The notes beneath the pieces are model-generated. The model saw only the letters and a list, made by a program, of their open reading frames with translations. It did not search any database and was not told the origin of the DNA. Of a stretch of DNA of 64,000 bases, positions 50,723 through 62,515 are shown piece by piece (position 1 is the stretch's first letter; every line of letters begins with the position of its first letter). The position numbers and the translations under genes were made by a program. This DNA is from Hermodice carunculata (taxonomy: Eukaryota > Annelida > Polychaeta > Eunicida > Amphinomidae). The DNA lies in assembly GCA_964020975.1 (NCBI GenBank), contig OZ026615.1, positions 34,402,795 through 34,466,794 on the forward strand, read 5' to 3'.

Positions 50723-51499
50723 GCACCATTACTGGCTTGCTCATTCGAGTTGAGGGCTCTGTGAACTTTTGTTCACCATCACTGTTCTAGTGCCTCACGT
50801 GCTTTCCCTTCTGCGAAAAATCTTTTCTGCGTGGTCCGGGCCTCTTCAGATGCCTAGATAGCTCCTTTCAGATGTGCGGATACCACTGAAATCACTTGGA
50901 GTAGAGCTGATTGTTTGGCTTGAAACCTAACTTTTCAAGATGGTGTTTCAACTTTCAGATCGCAGAGAGAGGGAGGACAGTGTCTGTCAGAGAATGGTTG
51001 CTTGGCAGGGTCTGCAGAATTTATTTTTAAGCCTTCCTGGACTAACAGATAGCTTAATTTGACTTTACAGATGCCAGTGGGAAAAGTGGATCCAGGACTG
51101 GTAGGTGCTGGCCCGATTCTTTTCTGTTTTCCAAGATGGCATTTTGGCGGGTTAAATCACAGACAGAGGGAAGACAGTTTACATGCTGTGGTTTAGAGGC
51201 TACTTCTCTTTGCCCTTGTCAGGTAAATTGACAGAAGTACGACTTACTTAGCCACTTGTGGTTTAGAGACCACTTCTCTTTGCCCTTGTCATGTAAATTG
51301 ATAGAAGTAGGTACTTGCATGACCACTTTACGGCACCATGTATCACAATCATTGCTTGGTTGTCACTTAACTTGACTTCATGTGTTCTTTGAATACACAT
51401 ATGGGTTTTGTGTCAGGTCGGGAGATGACAATTGTCTTCTTCCTTGCGTCTATAGTCGCAAGTTGATTTGCAAGAGATCACCTTATGGGGAGCTTGAGC

Positions 51500-53130
51500 A
51501 TTGACACTACCTGGGTGACAACTGTGGCTCCCTGCCCACTGTCCAAGTCTTGTGGACACTTCTGCTCAGACCCCGATGCTATTGATCTGATCCATGTACT
51601 GTTTCCTCCAGGCTGTTATTCTTCAGACATATCTGGAAGAAGTCAGCCATACTTTGACTTAAGCTGTTGGGTTCTCGGTCCTTCGGTCCAAGCGCTCAGA
51701 GCAAAAGTCATGTAATCTGGTGTGTCCGGAGTGGGAACCTTTGGGTTCCCATCCAAGTATCCTGGAACCTCAGACAGTCCAAGCCCTTGGGTCCAGGTAA
51801 TCAGACCATAAGTCTGAGAAGTACGGGAAGCTTCCGGCACATTGGCCAGCCTGAACGCTTGGTTCTGAGCGCTTGGATCGTAAGTCCGAGAGGTCCAAAA
51901 AAACACTGAGTTTCCAAGAATGGAGACCCTTGGGTTTCCATTCAAGTCTTCCGGAACCTCCGCGCTCTGAGCGCTTGGACTATAAGTCCAAGAAGTACGG
52001 GAGGTCTGCAAATCACTGGTGCTTTGATTGGCCACTCCTGCCAGCAGATTTCTTAGTCGACGGTGGCTGTGGACCCTAAGAACAGAGACCTTCAGGTTTT
52101 GATTTGGGTGTTCCAGAACCTCGGCCAGTCCAAGCACTAGGGTCTGGACGCTGGGACCATAAGTCTGAGAAGTATGGGAGGCCCTCCGGCACCTTGGCCA
52201 GTCCAAGGGCTTGGGTCAGAGCACTTGGATCATAAGTCCAAGAGGTCAAGGAAAAAAGGGAGATGAAAGGACGACAGCTTGGTCGGTAGGGGCACCTTTC
52301 GCCGTTAGTGGGCCTGCACCAGCGGTGGCCTGGGTGACACCTTTGGCTCCTCCATTAGCAGTGTTGGCTTTACGATCGGAGACTGTCTTCCTCTGCTCAT
52401 GCCATCACTGTAGCCGAGTTTCTCTTGGCACTGAGACTCTTGGGACCCCTCCTGCCAGCAGATTTCTGAGTCGGTGGCGGCTGTAGCCCCTGTAACAAGT
52501 CTCCAAGATGGAGGCATTCTGGCTTCCATTCTGATATTCCGGAACATTGGGCAGTCAGAGCGCTTGGACCATAAGTTCATCAGGTCCAGGAAACCAATGC
52601 CTCTGATTGTAATCCAAGGGAGTGGAGATGGAAGGAAAACACCCTGATCTGTGGGGGTGCCTTCAGCCATTAGTGGACCTTTGGCCCTGGCGGTGTTGGT
52701 GCCTGTAGTGGCTCAGGTGACTCCTTTAGCTCCCCTACCAGCAGTGTTGGCTTTTGCGGTTGGAGACTCTGTCTACCTCCGTACCCAACATCACTACAGC
52801 TGAGCCCAGGCGTGCCTTGTTGGCAGAGCGGCTTGCTGCTCCTGCCTTGTGTCAGCTCTTTCTCAGCACTGTGACTCTCAGGGCCCCTCCTGCTAGCAGA
52901 TTTCTCAGTAGGTGGCAGCTCTGGCCCCTTGAAGGAGTCCACGAGATTGGAGACCTCCAGGTTTTCCATCAGGGTATCCTGGAACCGCGGTCTGCCCAAG
53001 CACTTAGATTGCAAGTCTGGGACATCCAGAGACCCAGGGGGAGCACATCTCCAGTAGTGTTGGTCTTGGACAACGGGTATGTCCGCTGCCACACCACTTA
53101 CGCTCTGAAAGGCTGAGCACATGGGAGACC
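51500..53130 (+). mobile_element. DIRS gag-like region with internal repeats
   Basis: Lies between the left repeat and the reverse transcriptase, where DIRS elements place their first protein. I do not recognise a conserved domain. The DNA holds a recurring phrase (AGCGCTTGGA..ATAAGTC..AGAGGTC and a variant with AGAAGTA.GGGAGG) at about 51.78, 51.85, 51.97, 52.14, 52.22 and 52.56 kb, i.e. internal repetition. Position in the element is the main support for the call. Confidence 0.5.
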
Positions 53131-54660
53131 ATGAAGGCCATGGAACAATCCTCTGCGCCTATGGACACGACTCTTGCTCAGCTGATGGGCTTTGATTATG
53201 ATGAACACTCATTCAGAGCTTGGTCACTCATTCAGAGCTTGGTTGGTGACCAAGTATGGTCCTGCCAGTTGTGGTACTTTCCAGACTACGTCTACTTGCC
53301 CCTCGGCTTGTGCTCCGTCTGGGACGCAATGCCCTGGGAGGAGTGGACAAGGAAGGGCAAGCCTTCTACTAAAGGCAAAAAACGTGAAAAGGCTATAGCA
53401 TTCCTAACTCTTGTAAGCCAGATTGCGCTGTATCAGGATTGCCAACCGCAATGGGAGTCTATCACAGACGAGTCGCTCGTCCTAAAAATCCTGAAATACG
53501 GCTACATGCTGCCTTTTGGCAGACAGCCCTCTGTTAAGCAGAGAACCACGGTGGTTTGCTCCACCCATCCCGGAAGCCAAAGCATTGGCGTTCCTATAGG
53601 CGGTTTGATACTTTGGACGCTGTGGAGCAAATGCGCTATAGAGCCGGTAGAGGACCAAGGTTCTCCTGGCTTCTACAATTTACTTTTCCTGGTCCCCAAG
53701 CGGGACAGAGGATTGCGCCCAGTCATAGACCTGTCGACACTGAACGCCTATCTGGAAGACCTGTCCTTTTGGATGGAGACACCCCAGTTGGTGGCAGCAG
53801 CCTTATGGCCCGTGGAGTGGACGACCTCCCTGGATCTCAAGCATGCGTTGTTCCATGTGCCAATGGCAGAGTTTTCACAAAAGTATCTGTGACTTGCATT
53901 TGCAGGCCAAATACTAGTATACAAGTTCAGGGCGCTGCCGTTCAGTCTCGCCACGGCACCGCTGGTGTTTACCAGGTTCGCGCAGACAGTTGCTACTTAC
54001 CTTAACTGCTCAGCCATTTGCATTCATGCATATTGGGACAATTGGTTTATCAGGGCGCTTCGGCGTCTAGATTCGCAGTGCCACACATGGATGGTTCTGG
54101 AACTTTGCCAATACTTGGGCCTGATAGTGAACCTGCCCAAGTCCAGTCTGCAGGCAGAGCAGATCGTCTTCCTTGGCATCCAGTTTGATCTGGTAGCCTA
54201 CAACTGTCTTCCTTTGGAAGACAGGTGGGACAGACTGCAGTCTCTGCTCAGGCCTAGTCTGACTGGCAAGGTCCGCTCAGCACAACAATGGCTTGCCTTG
54301 CTGGGCTCCCTGTTCTTGATGGACTCACAGGTCCTGTAAGGCTGGCTCCACCATCTCATGCAGATGCCGATCCTCATCGAGGATCAGCCGCACCTTTAGT
54401 GGTGGACCATCAGGGAGAATGTCATGATAAAGCTGATGCTGGAGCCTTTTCAGGCTCAGCTCACCATTTACACAGACTCTTCGTGGGGAACCCAGGTGGA
54501 GAGTCGGATGGCTTCCGGCCCTTGGCCAGTGTCCTTAGCAGCTCACCACATAAACTGGTTGGAACTGGAGGTGATATGCTTGGCGCACCTCCACTTCTGA
54601 GACCTGGTGATGCACAAACATGTCCTCCTAATGTTTGACAACAGGACTGCGATAGCCTAC
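53131..54660 (+). mobile_element. DIRS reverse transcriptase and RNase H region
   Basis: The early fingers motif reads FLVPKRDRGLRPVIDLSTLN, close to the VVPKKDGGLRPVIDLR-type motif of DIRS and Ngaro elements. LGLIVNLPKSSLQ and IVFLGIQFDL follow in the expected order. An RNase H part then shows YTDSSWGTQ, NWLELEVICLA and DNRTAIAYLNRQGG. The order and the style of these motifs indicate DIRS, not Gypsy or LINE. Not intact. Confidence 0.88.
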
Positions 54661-55181
54661 CTCAACAGGCAAGGCGGGAGGTGGTCCCGGAAGCCGGGAG
54701 TTGGCTGGACGCAACATCAGATGGTGTCACAATGACAATGTCCACACGCACTTGAGGCATGCGGGATGTACGAATGTCCTGGCTGATCAATTCAGGAGGA
54801 GAGGTCAGTGGTAGGGACTGAGTGGTCACTCCATCCCAAGGTCATTCAGGCCATGTGGACACATTGGGGGACTCCACAGGTGGATCTGTTTCCGACTTGT
54901 GAGAACTCAAAACTACCGGTTTACGTCTCGCCTGTTCCAGACCCCAAGCTCAAGCAGTGGATGCTCTAGCCATGAACTGGAGCAACCTGTGGGTGTACCC
55001 TTTTCTGCCTTGGCAGATCCTTCCAAGGGGACTGTGCAAGGTTTGGTCCCATGATTGCAATCTGATCTTGGTCACCAAGTTGGCGGCCCTGGAGTGATTG
55101 CTGGGAATGTTGGAATTGTGCGCCGAGCCTCTGCTACATTTACCGGCATGGTTGAAGCTTCTGGTGTAACACCGCAAGAAT

Positions 55182-56235
55182 GTGTTACATAGGAACCCTC
55201 AAGTGCTCAACCCCCACACTTGGCGGTTATATCACAGCACATCCATGACAGAGGCTTCTCAGAGTCCGTTTCATACAGAATTGCCAGAGGGGGGGCTTCG
55301 ATGCTCTTCTATAGTTGTTTACTTGGCTCCATGGAAGGTGTTTTCTGACTGGTGCGCCAGTAGGCAAATTCACCCTTGGGGTCTGAGTGTCACGGACATC
55401 GCTGACTTCCTGTTGTATCAGTGGGAAGTTTTAGGCAAAAGCTCGAGCACAGTGAAGGGGTTTCAATCAGCTATCTCCTCAACCATTGCCAACATCTTAG
55501 ACATGTGCATCAGTAGTGATCCTTATCTGTCTGCGCTCATTGCATCCTTCTACACCAACATGCCAGCCACACTACAGGTCCTACCCCAGTTGGACCTACC
55601 GCTGGTTTTGGTCATGCTGAAGAAGTGGCCCTTTGAGTGCCTTGAGGACCCCTGGCAGGTTTCCCTCAAGTACTGGACTTGGAAGACTTGTTTTCTATTA
55701 ACACTTGCTTTGGGGGGGCTAGGAGAAGTGAGATCCATGCACTAGCTTATGACCATCTCCAATGGTCACCTGACCACTCCCAGGTAACCCTTAGGCCTCA
55801 CTTGGGCTTCCTTGCGAAGAACCAAGTGTCTCGAGATCCGGCTATGGCCTTCAAGGGTTTTATACTGCATGCTATGGATGTCGCTCTTCCGCTCAAGGAG
55901 AGAGCCCTGTGTCCAGTGAGAGCACTTCGCTAGTACCTGTCCCACATGGATGAACTCAGAGGATGGAGATCTGCCCTCCTTCTACCACGGAGTAACCCAC
56001 AGAAGGAGCAAGTTTGCAGAAACAAGATTTCATCATGGATTAAGCAGAAGATCCTTAAGGCCTACGAGACCTCACTGGATAGGGCGGACGCCTTGTCTCT
56101 GCCAGAGCTCCCAAGATGCGAGCCTTCAATGCCTCTTGGTGCACCCTGCAGAATGTTGTGGTTGTTGACATTGTGCAGGCCTGCCAATGGCGATCATGTG
56201 CGACTTTCGCTAAGCACTACTTGCGTCACATGATA
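55182..56235 (+). mobile_element. DIRS tyrosine recombinase region
   Basis: Resembles the phage-integrase-type recombinases of DIRS elements. The N-terminal core-binding part has WKVFSDWC and TDIADFLLYQWE followed by STVKGFQSAIS. The catalytic part follows, with a LLTLALGG-type helix and then RRSEIHAL, the region of the first catalytic Arg, and a segment HLGFLAKNQVSRDP. This is the enzyme that would insert circular DNA in the family. Not intact. Confidence 0.85.
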
Positions 56236-56875
56236 GCACTTCAGGAGGGCATGTACACCTTTGTGGGTGTAACAGGCTCCTTTGCTTAGGTGCCAATATT
56301 GGTCCATTAGGCCTTTTCCCGATCCCATCAGAGCTTCCACCATGTTCCAATTTACGGCGCTCTTGTGGTTGCATCCAATGTAGGCCTATAGGTCGGCACA
56401 TTTCTTAGTGGGCCTTTCAGGGCTTTATGGCTAGTAGGCCTAAACTCAGACAGTATCAGGCAGTTTTTCCCAATTTCCCAGCCTGTTGCTGGTTTTAACA
56501 TAGATATCACTGCCCATGGAACCTTATAACCACCCCTTGGTGCCCACCAGTTTGGCGACTTGGACCAGATCTCCAAGTCCAATGTAGCTGAAACTGATAA
56601 TGTCTACCCAAGAAGCGGACAGTTGTCATGTTGATGGGCGAGCACCGGGGGGTTTGGTGCGGTCCCATGCAGGTATGTAAGGAACATTTTCTGGTTGAAG
56701 CCAGATTCTGCTGTCGGTGGCCTTATCTCCACATACATGTAGCTCTGAGGTCTTTTCCCTTCAGACGTCCCCTCCTCCCACAGACCGATGGTTTCCCCGG
56801 AGCTGCCAGCCCCGATGGTGTATAGAGGTTAATGTACCCGTAACGATTACCGCACCGCCAGCACATTAGTATATT

Positions 56876-56972
56876 TGCAATGGTGGTCAAGAGGTAACGT
56901 TTCGTAATTAATACAAGACATTTGGAGTAAAATCTGTATTAATAAGTATACTTACCTCTTGACTACCAGAGA
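56876..56972. repeat. DIRS internal complementary region (ICR)
   Basis: The first half (GCAATGGTGGTC.AGAGGTAAC...) is the reverse complement of the left element edge. The second half (ATTTGGAGTAAAAT.TGTATTAATAAGT.TACTTA) is the reverse complement of the right edge. Together they represent the two edges joined, as described for the DIRS-1 internal complementary region. Its own two ends are also inverted to each other (TCAAGAGGTAA / TTACCTCTTGA). Confidence 0.85.
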
Positions 56973-57026
56973 AGCCCACCCATCCAACCCCGCTTCCTCT
57001 TACAACTGATTTGAACTGACCACTCT

Positions 57027-57247
57027 CCAAAAGAGGAAGGATCATACAGGGCACATGTGCACATGATATTAACATCAGTTCCACATGGACCGAGAGATGG
57101 TGCCATGGGACTGTCAGGTTTCAGGATCAAGTGTGAGTAGCAAGCTTCTCAACTCAATTTCTTGGGCATCATGCCCAGACACAGAGATCTTGGCAATGGT
57201 GGTGGAGAGCTAAGTAAACTTATTAATACTGTTTTTACTCCAAATAT
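57027..57247 (-). repeat. DIRS right inverted terminal repeat
   Basis: Inverted relative to the left repeat. It runs from CCAAAAGAGGAAGGATCATA through TTCCACATGGACCGAGAGAT to TTTTTACTCCAAAT. The outer part beyond GGTGGAGAGCTAAG is found again, reversed, in the internal complementary region. Confidence 0.88.
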
Positions 57248-57469
57248 CTCATTTTCAACCAAAAGAGAGCCAATGTCTAATCAATTTAGGCATCCTTAAT
57301 GTTTCAAATATATGTTAATACATTTTCTTAAGATTGTTCTGTGTTTGTGTTGTTTAATTTACTGAGAAAGTACTTTTGACCATGCTAAATACATGGAGCT
57401 GCCCTGATGCAGGTGGTTCCCTCTTTTGCTCAATAGGTGTTAGAGGAGGACCACATCTAAGTATGAATA

Positions 57470-59110
57470 CATCCTATTGGACACTACTGTGGCACAAACC
57501 TGAGAATGTAAGGAATGATGAACACTTCTAACTCATAATGAACATGTCTGCCTCATTTCACTTGTTCAAGTGTTCCTAATTAGCATTAATTGAAATTCTG
57601 CAACTTTTGTTTGTCCTCCATTGGATGCAGCTTGAATACAAACCTATGAATCAAAGTTTGAATTGCATCTGAACCTTCAATAGTTTTGAAGATAGTCAAC
57701 ATTTAAACTCCACCTAATTTGCATAAAGTAAAATTCTACAACTTTTTGTTGTGGTGCATTGGATACACCTGCAACAGAAACCAATGAATTAAAGTTTGAA
57801 TGGTATTTCTATCTTTAATACTTCAAAAGATATTAAACATTCAAAATTTCAAATGGTCCTAATTTTCATAATATTCAACATGTTGGCTGTTCCCAACTAG
57901 GTGCTTACTTTCACTGGAATATCAACAATTGTACAAAATTTAGTATTTCTCAGTGATATGGTGAAACTCTGGACAGAATTGGCTTTAAAGAAAAAAGAAA
58001 CAAGAAAAGAAGATTTGCTTCAAAAGCAAATATGTCTGTGCTTTCAAAGCTTGCAGAAATTAAAATCCTACAATCTTGACTTTTGTGTGCATAGGCTGCA
58101 CCTGCCGTAAAATGGATGGGAATGTGAGAATGACAGCAGTGGTCTTTTAACCCTTTCCCCCTTGAATTAAGACTGAGTCAACAGCTTTCCTTGGCATGGG
58201 GCATGTGATCTTGATAAGTCTCATGTACATTTCTCTGTCAAATTGTTTTTCATAACTGTTGAAATTAGTTGAAAACACTGAAGCAGACAGCATTTGACCA
58301 CCAGCCGGTTTTGGCCGGTTTGAGGGTGAAAGGGTTAAATGTTGAATTGATGCAAATAACTCACCTTGAAATAAAGTAATAAATGTCATTGTACCTTGCA
58401 CAATAAAAAATTAATGCAAAGTAAGCCCTCAGCAGGAATTCAGAATACGAGTATGACAAAAAGTGAAGCAAAAACCTAAAAACTGATGGAATGATGGAAA
58501 TCTGTACCTCATTTAAATTGTTCAACTCACCCTTATTAGCATAAATTAAAATTCACTTTTGTTGGTGGTTTGTTTGATGTGTCTATTGCACAAAACCCAT
58601 GAATTAAAGTTTGAACTGCAGGTCTACCTTTAATAGTTTGAAGATGATCAACATTTAAACATTTGGAGTGTCTTTAATTTGCATAAAATAAAATTCTACT
58701 TTTGGTTGTGGTACAAACCTATACATTGAAGTTGGATTGGCATGTCTGTCTATAAAAGTTTTTAGAATATTCAAGATTTAAATTTTTGTGCATTCACCTA
58801 ATGTGCATACTTTGAAATTGTGCAACTTTGATTCATAATTCATTGGATAGAGCTTGTCACAAATTTGTAAATTGAAGTTGGAATGCCACCTCTGTTTTGA
58901 ATAGTTTTGGAGATATTCAACATTTAAAATTTTCAATACCCGAATAAGCATAATTTCTACATTAATTGACGGTCCCTTGGTTGATAGGTGTCATAAACAC
59001 ATGTGCACAGCTTAGATATTTGTGTCTATGTGAAATAGTTCTGAAGATATTGAGATTTTAAAATTTTAATGGCCCTTTTTGCATAATTATGAACATCATG
59101 AAAATTCCAA
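57470..59110. repeat. Decayed tandem repeat, units about 120-150 bp
   Basis: Recurring units contain AAACCTATGAATCAAAGTTTGAA.TGCA, CTTTAATAGTTTTGAAGAT.., CAACATTTAAA.., CTAATTTGCATAAA, ATTCTACAACTTTTG.TTG. ATTTAAA anchors lie near 57,700, 57,838, 58,650, 58,770, 58,920 and 59,053. A TTAA MITE (58,147-58,338) is inserted in the array. Confidence 0.75.
58147..58338. mobile_element. TTAA-flanked MITE, group B copy 5
   Basis: TTAACCCTTTCCCCCTTGAA ... GGTGAAAGGGTTAA, with AGTCAACAGCTTTCCTTGG. 192 bp. It lacks the second hairpin arm seen in the copy at 23,335, so its centre is shorter. Confidence 0.88.
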
Positions 59111-60745
59111 ACCAGCTGCACAACTTCACTACTAGGTCATTGACCATGGCAAGTTTGGTGCTTTTTGGAGCAATAGTGTCCAAGAAGAACTCGAACAAAA
59201 TTGGCTGTGAAGAAGAAAATGTTGATTAATGGAAAAAGATGTCTGTCAGCACACAGACATACACAAGAATTCTTGGAGAAGCAATGTCTGTTTTTCACTT
59301 GCAGATATAATGAGCAGAGTTGGTTCAATGAGAACCAGGTACAATTCCTTTGATTTTGGAATCAAAACATTGCTTGTTGGTCAGCTGATGCACGTGGTGA
59401 AGCAAGTGGTATGGCTAAAAATATGGTCTCTTGAAATATCTCCAACTGCAAAGCAATCACTAGAAAGAAGCCTCCCCAGGCAACTGAGATGCAATTATCT
59501 CCTTGGGGTTTTCAATTTGTCTCCCTTTCCTTCAGCATGCTAATAAAGAGGGCAGTTTGAAACTGTGGCCAAAAGAAGTTATCAGTGACACATGCAGAGT
59601 CTGTTTGTAAAAATACGGATATCAACAAGAAATTAGGGACCTTCGATTAGAGTTCAATGTTATAGATTGATTCTGGGAATGAAAACATGTTGTGGGATTT
59701 TGCATGTTGAATCTATTCAGAAACCAAGTCAAGGTCTAATGATAATCCTGGAAAAATTCATGGGCAAAAAGAGCAAAAGAACTCTTTCTTCAGAAAAAAA
59801 GGTCAAGGTCAAGGTTATTAACCAATATCCAACACACAAATTGCATCCAAGTAGGTCAAGGTTCGTGGCCACAATCATATGCACAAATGGTGTGTAATTG
59901 AGCCATGCGTAGTGATCTTTATCAGATGCACCAATTTAGTGTAAGTTAACTCACAAATTCTACTTGAAAGTAATTTATTGATCAAATCACAAATGGGCAA
60001 CCCATATTGGGGTGTTTTGGGGCATTTAAAATAAGTCATAAACTGCACATTTAATTCCATGGTGGAGGAGGTCAGAGGTAGGTGCTGAATTGAAAGTGCA
60101 CAGGAACACTAAAATATTTATCAGAGAGCTATTTGACTTCACTTTTAACTAAGGGGATGGATGAAAAGGAATCCACGTAAACATTTCTCGTTGGCAGGTT
60201 GATTATTATTGATAAACAAGCCTTGGAGTTAATGTGAAATATTGAAGATCGGATAATCAGGTCATGATTTTTGGAGATCAACAAGGTCACAGATTTACTC
60301 CAACAAAATTAAAATGAGGCAACACTCAACTGTAATGAAACAAGTTGACAAGACAGGCCCCAGCCAGCAGTGATATGTTTGGCAGTTGGAGAAAAAAAAT
60401 GATCATGTTTTTCACCATTGGAACCACACAGTAACTCACCATAGGCAGCCTGGCATTAATTGGTCAGGCAAGGTCAATGTGATATTTATGACAAACAGAG
60501 TTGAAGGAAACACAGAGATGTGGAAGATCAATACTGTATTGGTTATTGCCATGCTTGGTGTTGGCAGATAGTTGCAGTGTCTTTGTGGGGTGTGACTTGA
60601 CGTGTCAGCCAGGACACTTACTGGATTTTGTATAGATGAGTACTTGCCCAGGCTGCCATACTTAAAGTGGCTTCCATGAAACAGGTCATTACACTTTGAA
60701 CCAATGGCTTTGTTGAAAACATGGTATTGTGCAACAGATCCTTTG
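59110..60745. other. Non-coding stretch, nothing recognised
   Basis: AT-rich sequence without a recognisable exon or transposon. AGGTCAAGGTCAAGG at about 59,801 is a short tandem of nuclear-receptor-like half sites. Confidence 0.45.
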
Positions 60746-60749
60746 ATTG

Positions 60750-60775
60750 TTTTTTTTTTTTTTTTTTTTTTTTTT
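60750..60775. repeat. Poly-T run
   Basis: About 26 consecutive T, 40 bp before the left end of the AGCTCAGCTGAC element. Confidence 0.98.
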
Positions 60776-60814
60776 GTGAATGGGCTCATTGCACTTTGAA
60801 CCAGTGTCATTTTT

Positions 60815-61331
60815 AGCTCAGCTGACTTGTCAGTGAGCAAAGCTTGTTGTATGGTCAGTCATCCGTCATCTTTCCCTTCATAATCATCTGTTCACCTTTC
60901 ACAGTTTTGACTTCTTGTCCAAAACAGTTGCCCAGATCCTCTTCAGTCGGGGGGGGGGGGGGGGGGGGGGGAAGGGGTGTATGAATTTTCTTGTTCATTT
61001 TTTGACAAAATCTTTAAAAAATCTCCAAATTCACTTAGCCAATTGCTTCAAAATAGCATAGGGAGACTTTGGGGGATGCTCAGACCTTAATTTTTTCAAC
61101 GGGTGGTGCTGCAATTTTTTTTCTGTTTCTTTAATCAAATTTTGCGTGATTCCCTGTTTAAGAATTTCTGTGCCTTTTCACTTTCCTTGGCTTCTTCTCA
61201 CAAAAAGGTGGATCTCCTTCAGAATTTTTGGGAATGCATGTGGACTTGATTTCCACAAACTTTGTTCATTACATGGTGGTGCTGTCATTACTGATCTTGA
61301 CAAAGTATGTGCATGTAAGGTCAGCTGAGCA
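60815..61331. mobile_element. AGCTCAGCTGAC-ended element, one-unit form
   Basis: AGCTCAGCTGACTTGTCAGT at the left and AAGGTCAGCTGAGC at the right, about 517 bp. It matches one unit of the 25,395 copy: a CTTGTCCAAAACAG segment, CCAATTGCTTCAAAATAGCA followed by TAGGGAGACTTT, and CTTAATTTTTTCAACGGGTGGTGCTG. A 23-base G run (60,949-60,971) interrupts it. Confidence 0.72.
60949..60971. repeat. Poly-G run
   Basis: Twenty-three consecutive G inside the element above. Confidence 0.98.
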
Positions 61332-61334
61332 CAG

Positions 61335-62515
61335 GACTGTCACAATCCTCTTGTGGATTATATATATCAAACTCCCCCCCCCCCCTCAAAAAACCAACAT
61401 TTCTGTACATTACTGTATTCAACTATATTGTTTACTGGGTGGTTATATTCAGGATCCCTGATTTTCAATGAATGGGATCACATTTCATTATAATCTCATG
61501 GGAGACAAGTATTTTATCTGCTATTGCGATCATAGAATATCCCATCTGTGGTACAGAGATATTTCATGGCTTGTTCTGTGAAGACTGACCATTAGCAGGA
61601 CAGACTTTGTGTGGACCTCTCTTTAGTTTGTACAAGCTTTTACCATGTACAGTATATTTTGGTACAGACTTTCACTCATGTGGAAAACGAACCCATAAAC
61701 TATCTCTGATAAAAGGTTGCATTTGATCTCTGAGAAACAAGGCATTCAAAACATTCTATTCAGCCACAACGATGGCTAATTCTGTTTAAATTCTCAAAAG
61801 GTTTGGGACCATAAACATTCCATGCCGATGAACACAGATACATGGACACTGTGCATCGTTCTTTTAGCAACCTGGATTGTATATCCAACCAAATGAAAAG
61901 AGACAATATTCGTATAGTTCTCACAAAATTGATGTCTTAAAGTATCTTATTTCAGATAAAGGGGTATACATTCTTTTTTAGTCTCCAAATAAAGAGAAGA
62001 ATGCAGCTGATCCCAAACTGAAGACCAATGTTTTTTCTCAGTACGTTGGGAACTTGAAAGAGCAACAAAATACTATTGCTACATTGGTATTGAAACGGCA
62101 TGGGAATGTATTGACATGTTCCTCCTTTGGAAAGAGGAAATATATGGAAACTTATCGTCTTTCTGTTTCTTAGTAATTGGTGGCATATTTGTCTCTGTAT
62201 ATTTGCATAAAGAGCACTAGCGACGTCCAAGTGGGGTATGAGCATTAGGCAATGTGTTGATGTATGGGTGGATTTGTACAACTACAAGGTACTTCACAAC
62301 ATTCAGCATGAAAGCCAGATAGTGAGCCTATGTGTTGCTCATTTCGCAAAAAGACCTTTGGATTATCCATACAGAATCCAGTACGAAGGAAAACTTGATT
62401 CATATTGGGTCAAGAATATTGTCAATAAAAGACTGCAGTTGGTATCAACATCAAGTGTCATATTGTTTCATATGTCTATTCACGAGCTACGTCTTGCTGT
62501 CCTTTCAAATAACTG
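61335..62515. other. Non-coding stretch, nothing firmly recognised
   Basis: Contains a C-run near 61,374-61,385. An open frame on the + strand (62,238-62,516, 92 codons) has no family resemblance that I can name and no clear splice context. It could be chance, or an exon part of an unknown gene. Confidence 0.35.

Larger units (their letters stand above)
50521..57247 (+). mobile_element. DIRS-family tyrosine-recombinase retrotransposon, degenerate fossil
   Basis: An element of about 6.7 kb on the + strand. Parts in order: left inverted terminal repeat, a gag-like region, reverse transcriptase with RNase H, tyrosine recombinase, an internal complementary region, and right inverted terminal repeat. 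DIRS elements are known to carry a tyrosine recombinase in place of a DDE integrase and to have inverted rather than direct terminal repeats, as seen here. The coding parts are broken in roughly half a dozen or more places, so it is a fossil. The two terminal repeats differ at about 12 of about 130 positions that I aligned by eye, which suggests an old insertion, although the repeats of this order need not start identical. No flanking target duplication was seen, as expected for the order. Confidence 0.9.

Noticed and set aside
51643-53122. Minus-strand open frames across the first part of the DIRS element
   Set aside because: They are opposite to the RT and recombinase direction and arise from the repeated phrase; shadow frames.
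59229-59543. 104-codon + strand frame
   Set aside because: Unremarkable composition, no domain, no splice signals, and surrounding sequence is plain AT-rich DNA.
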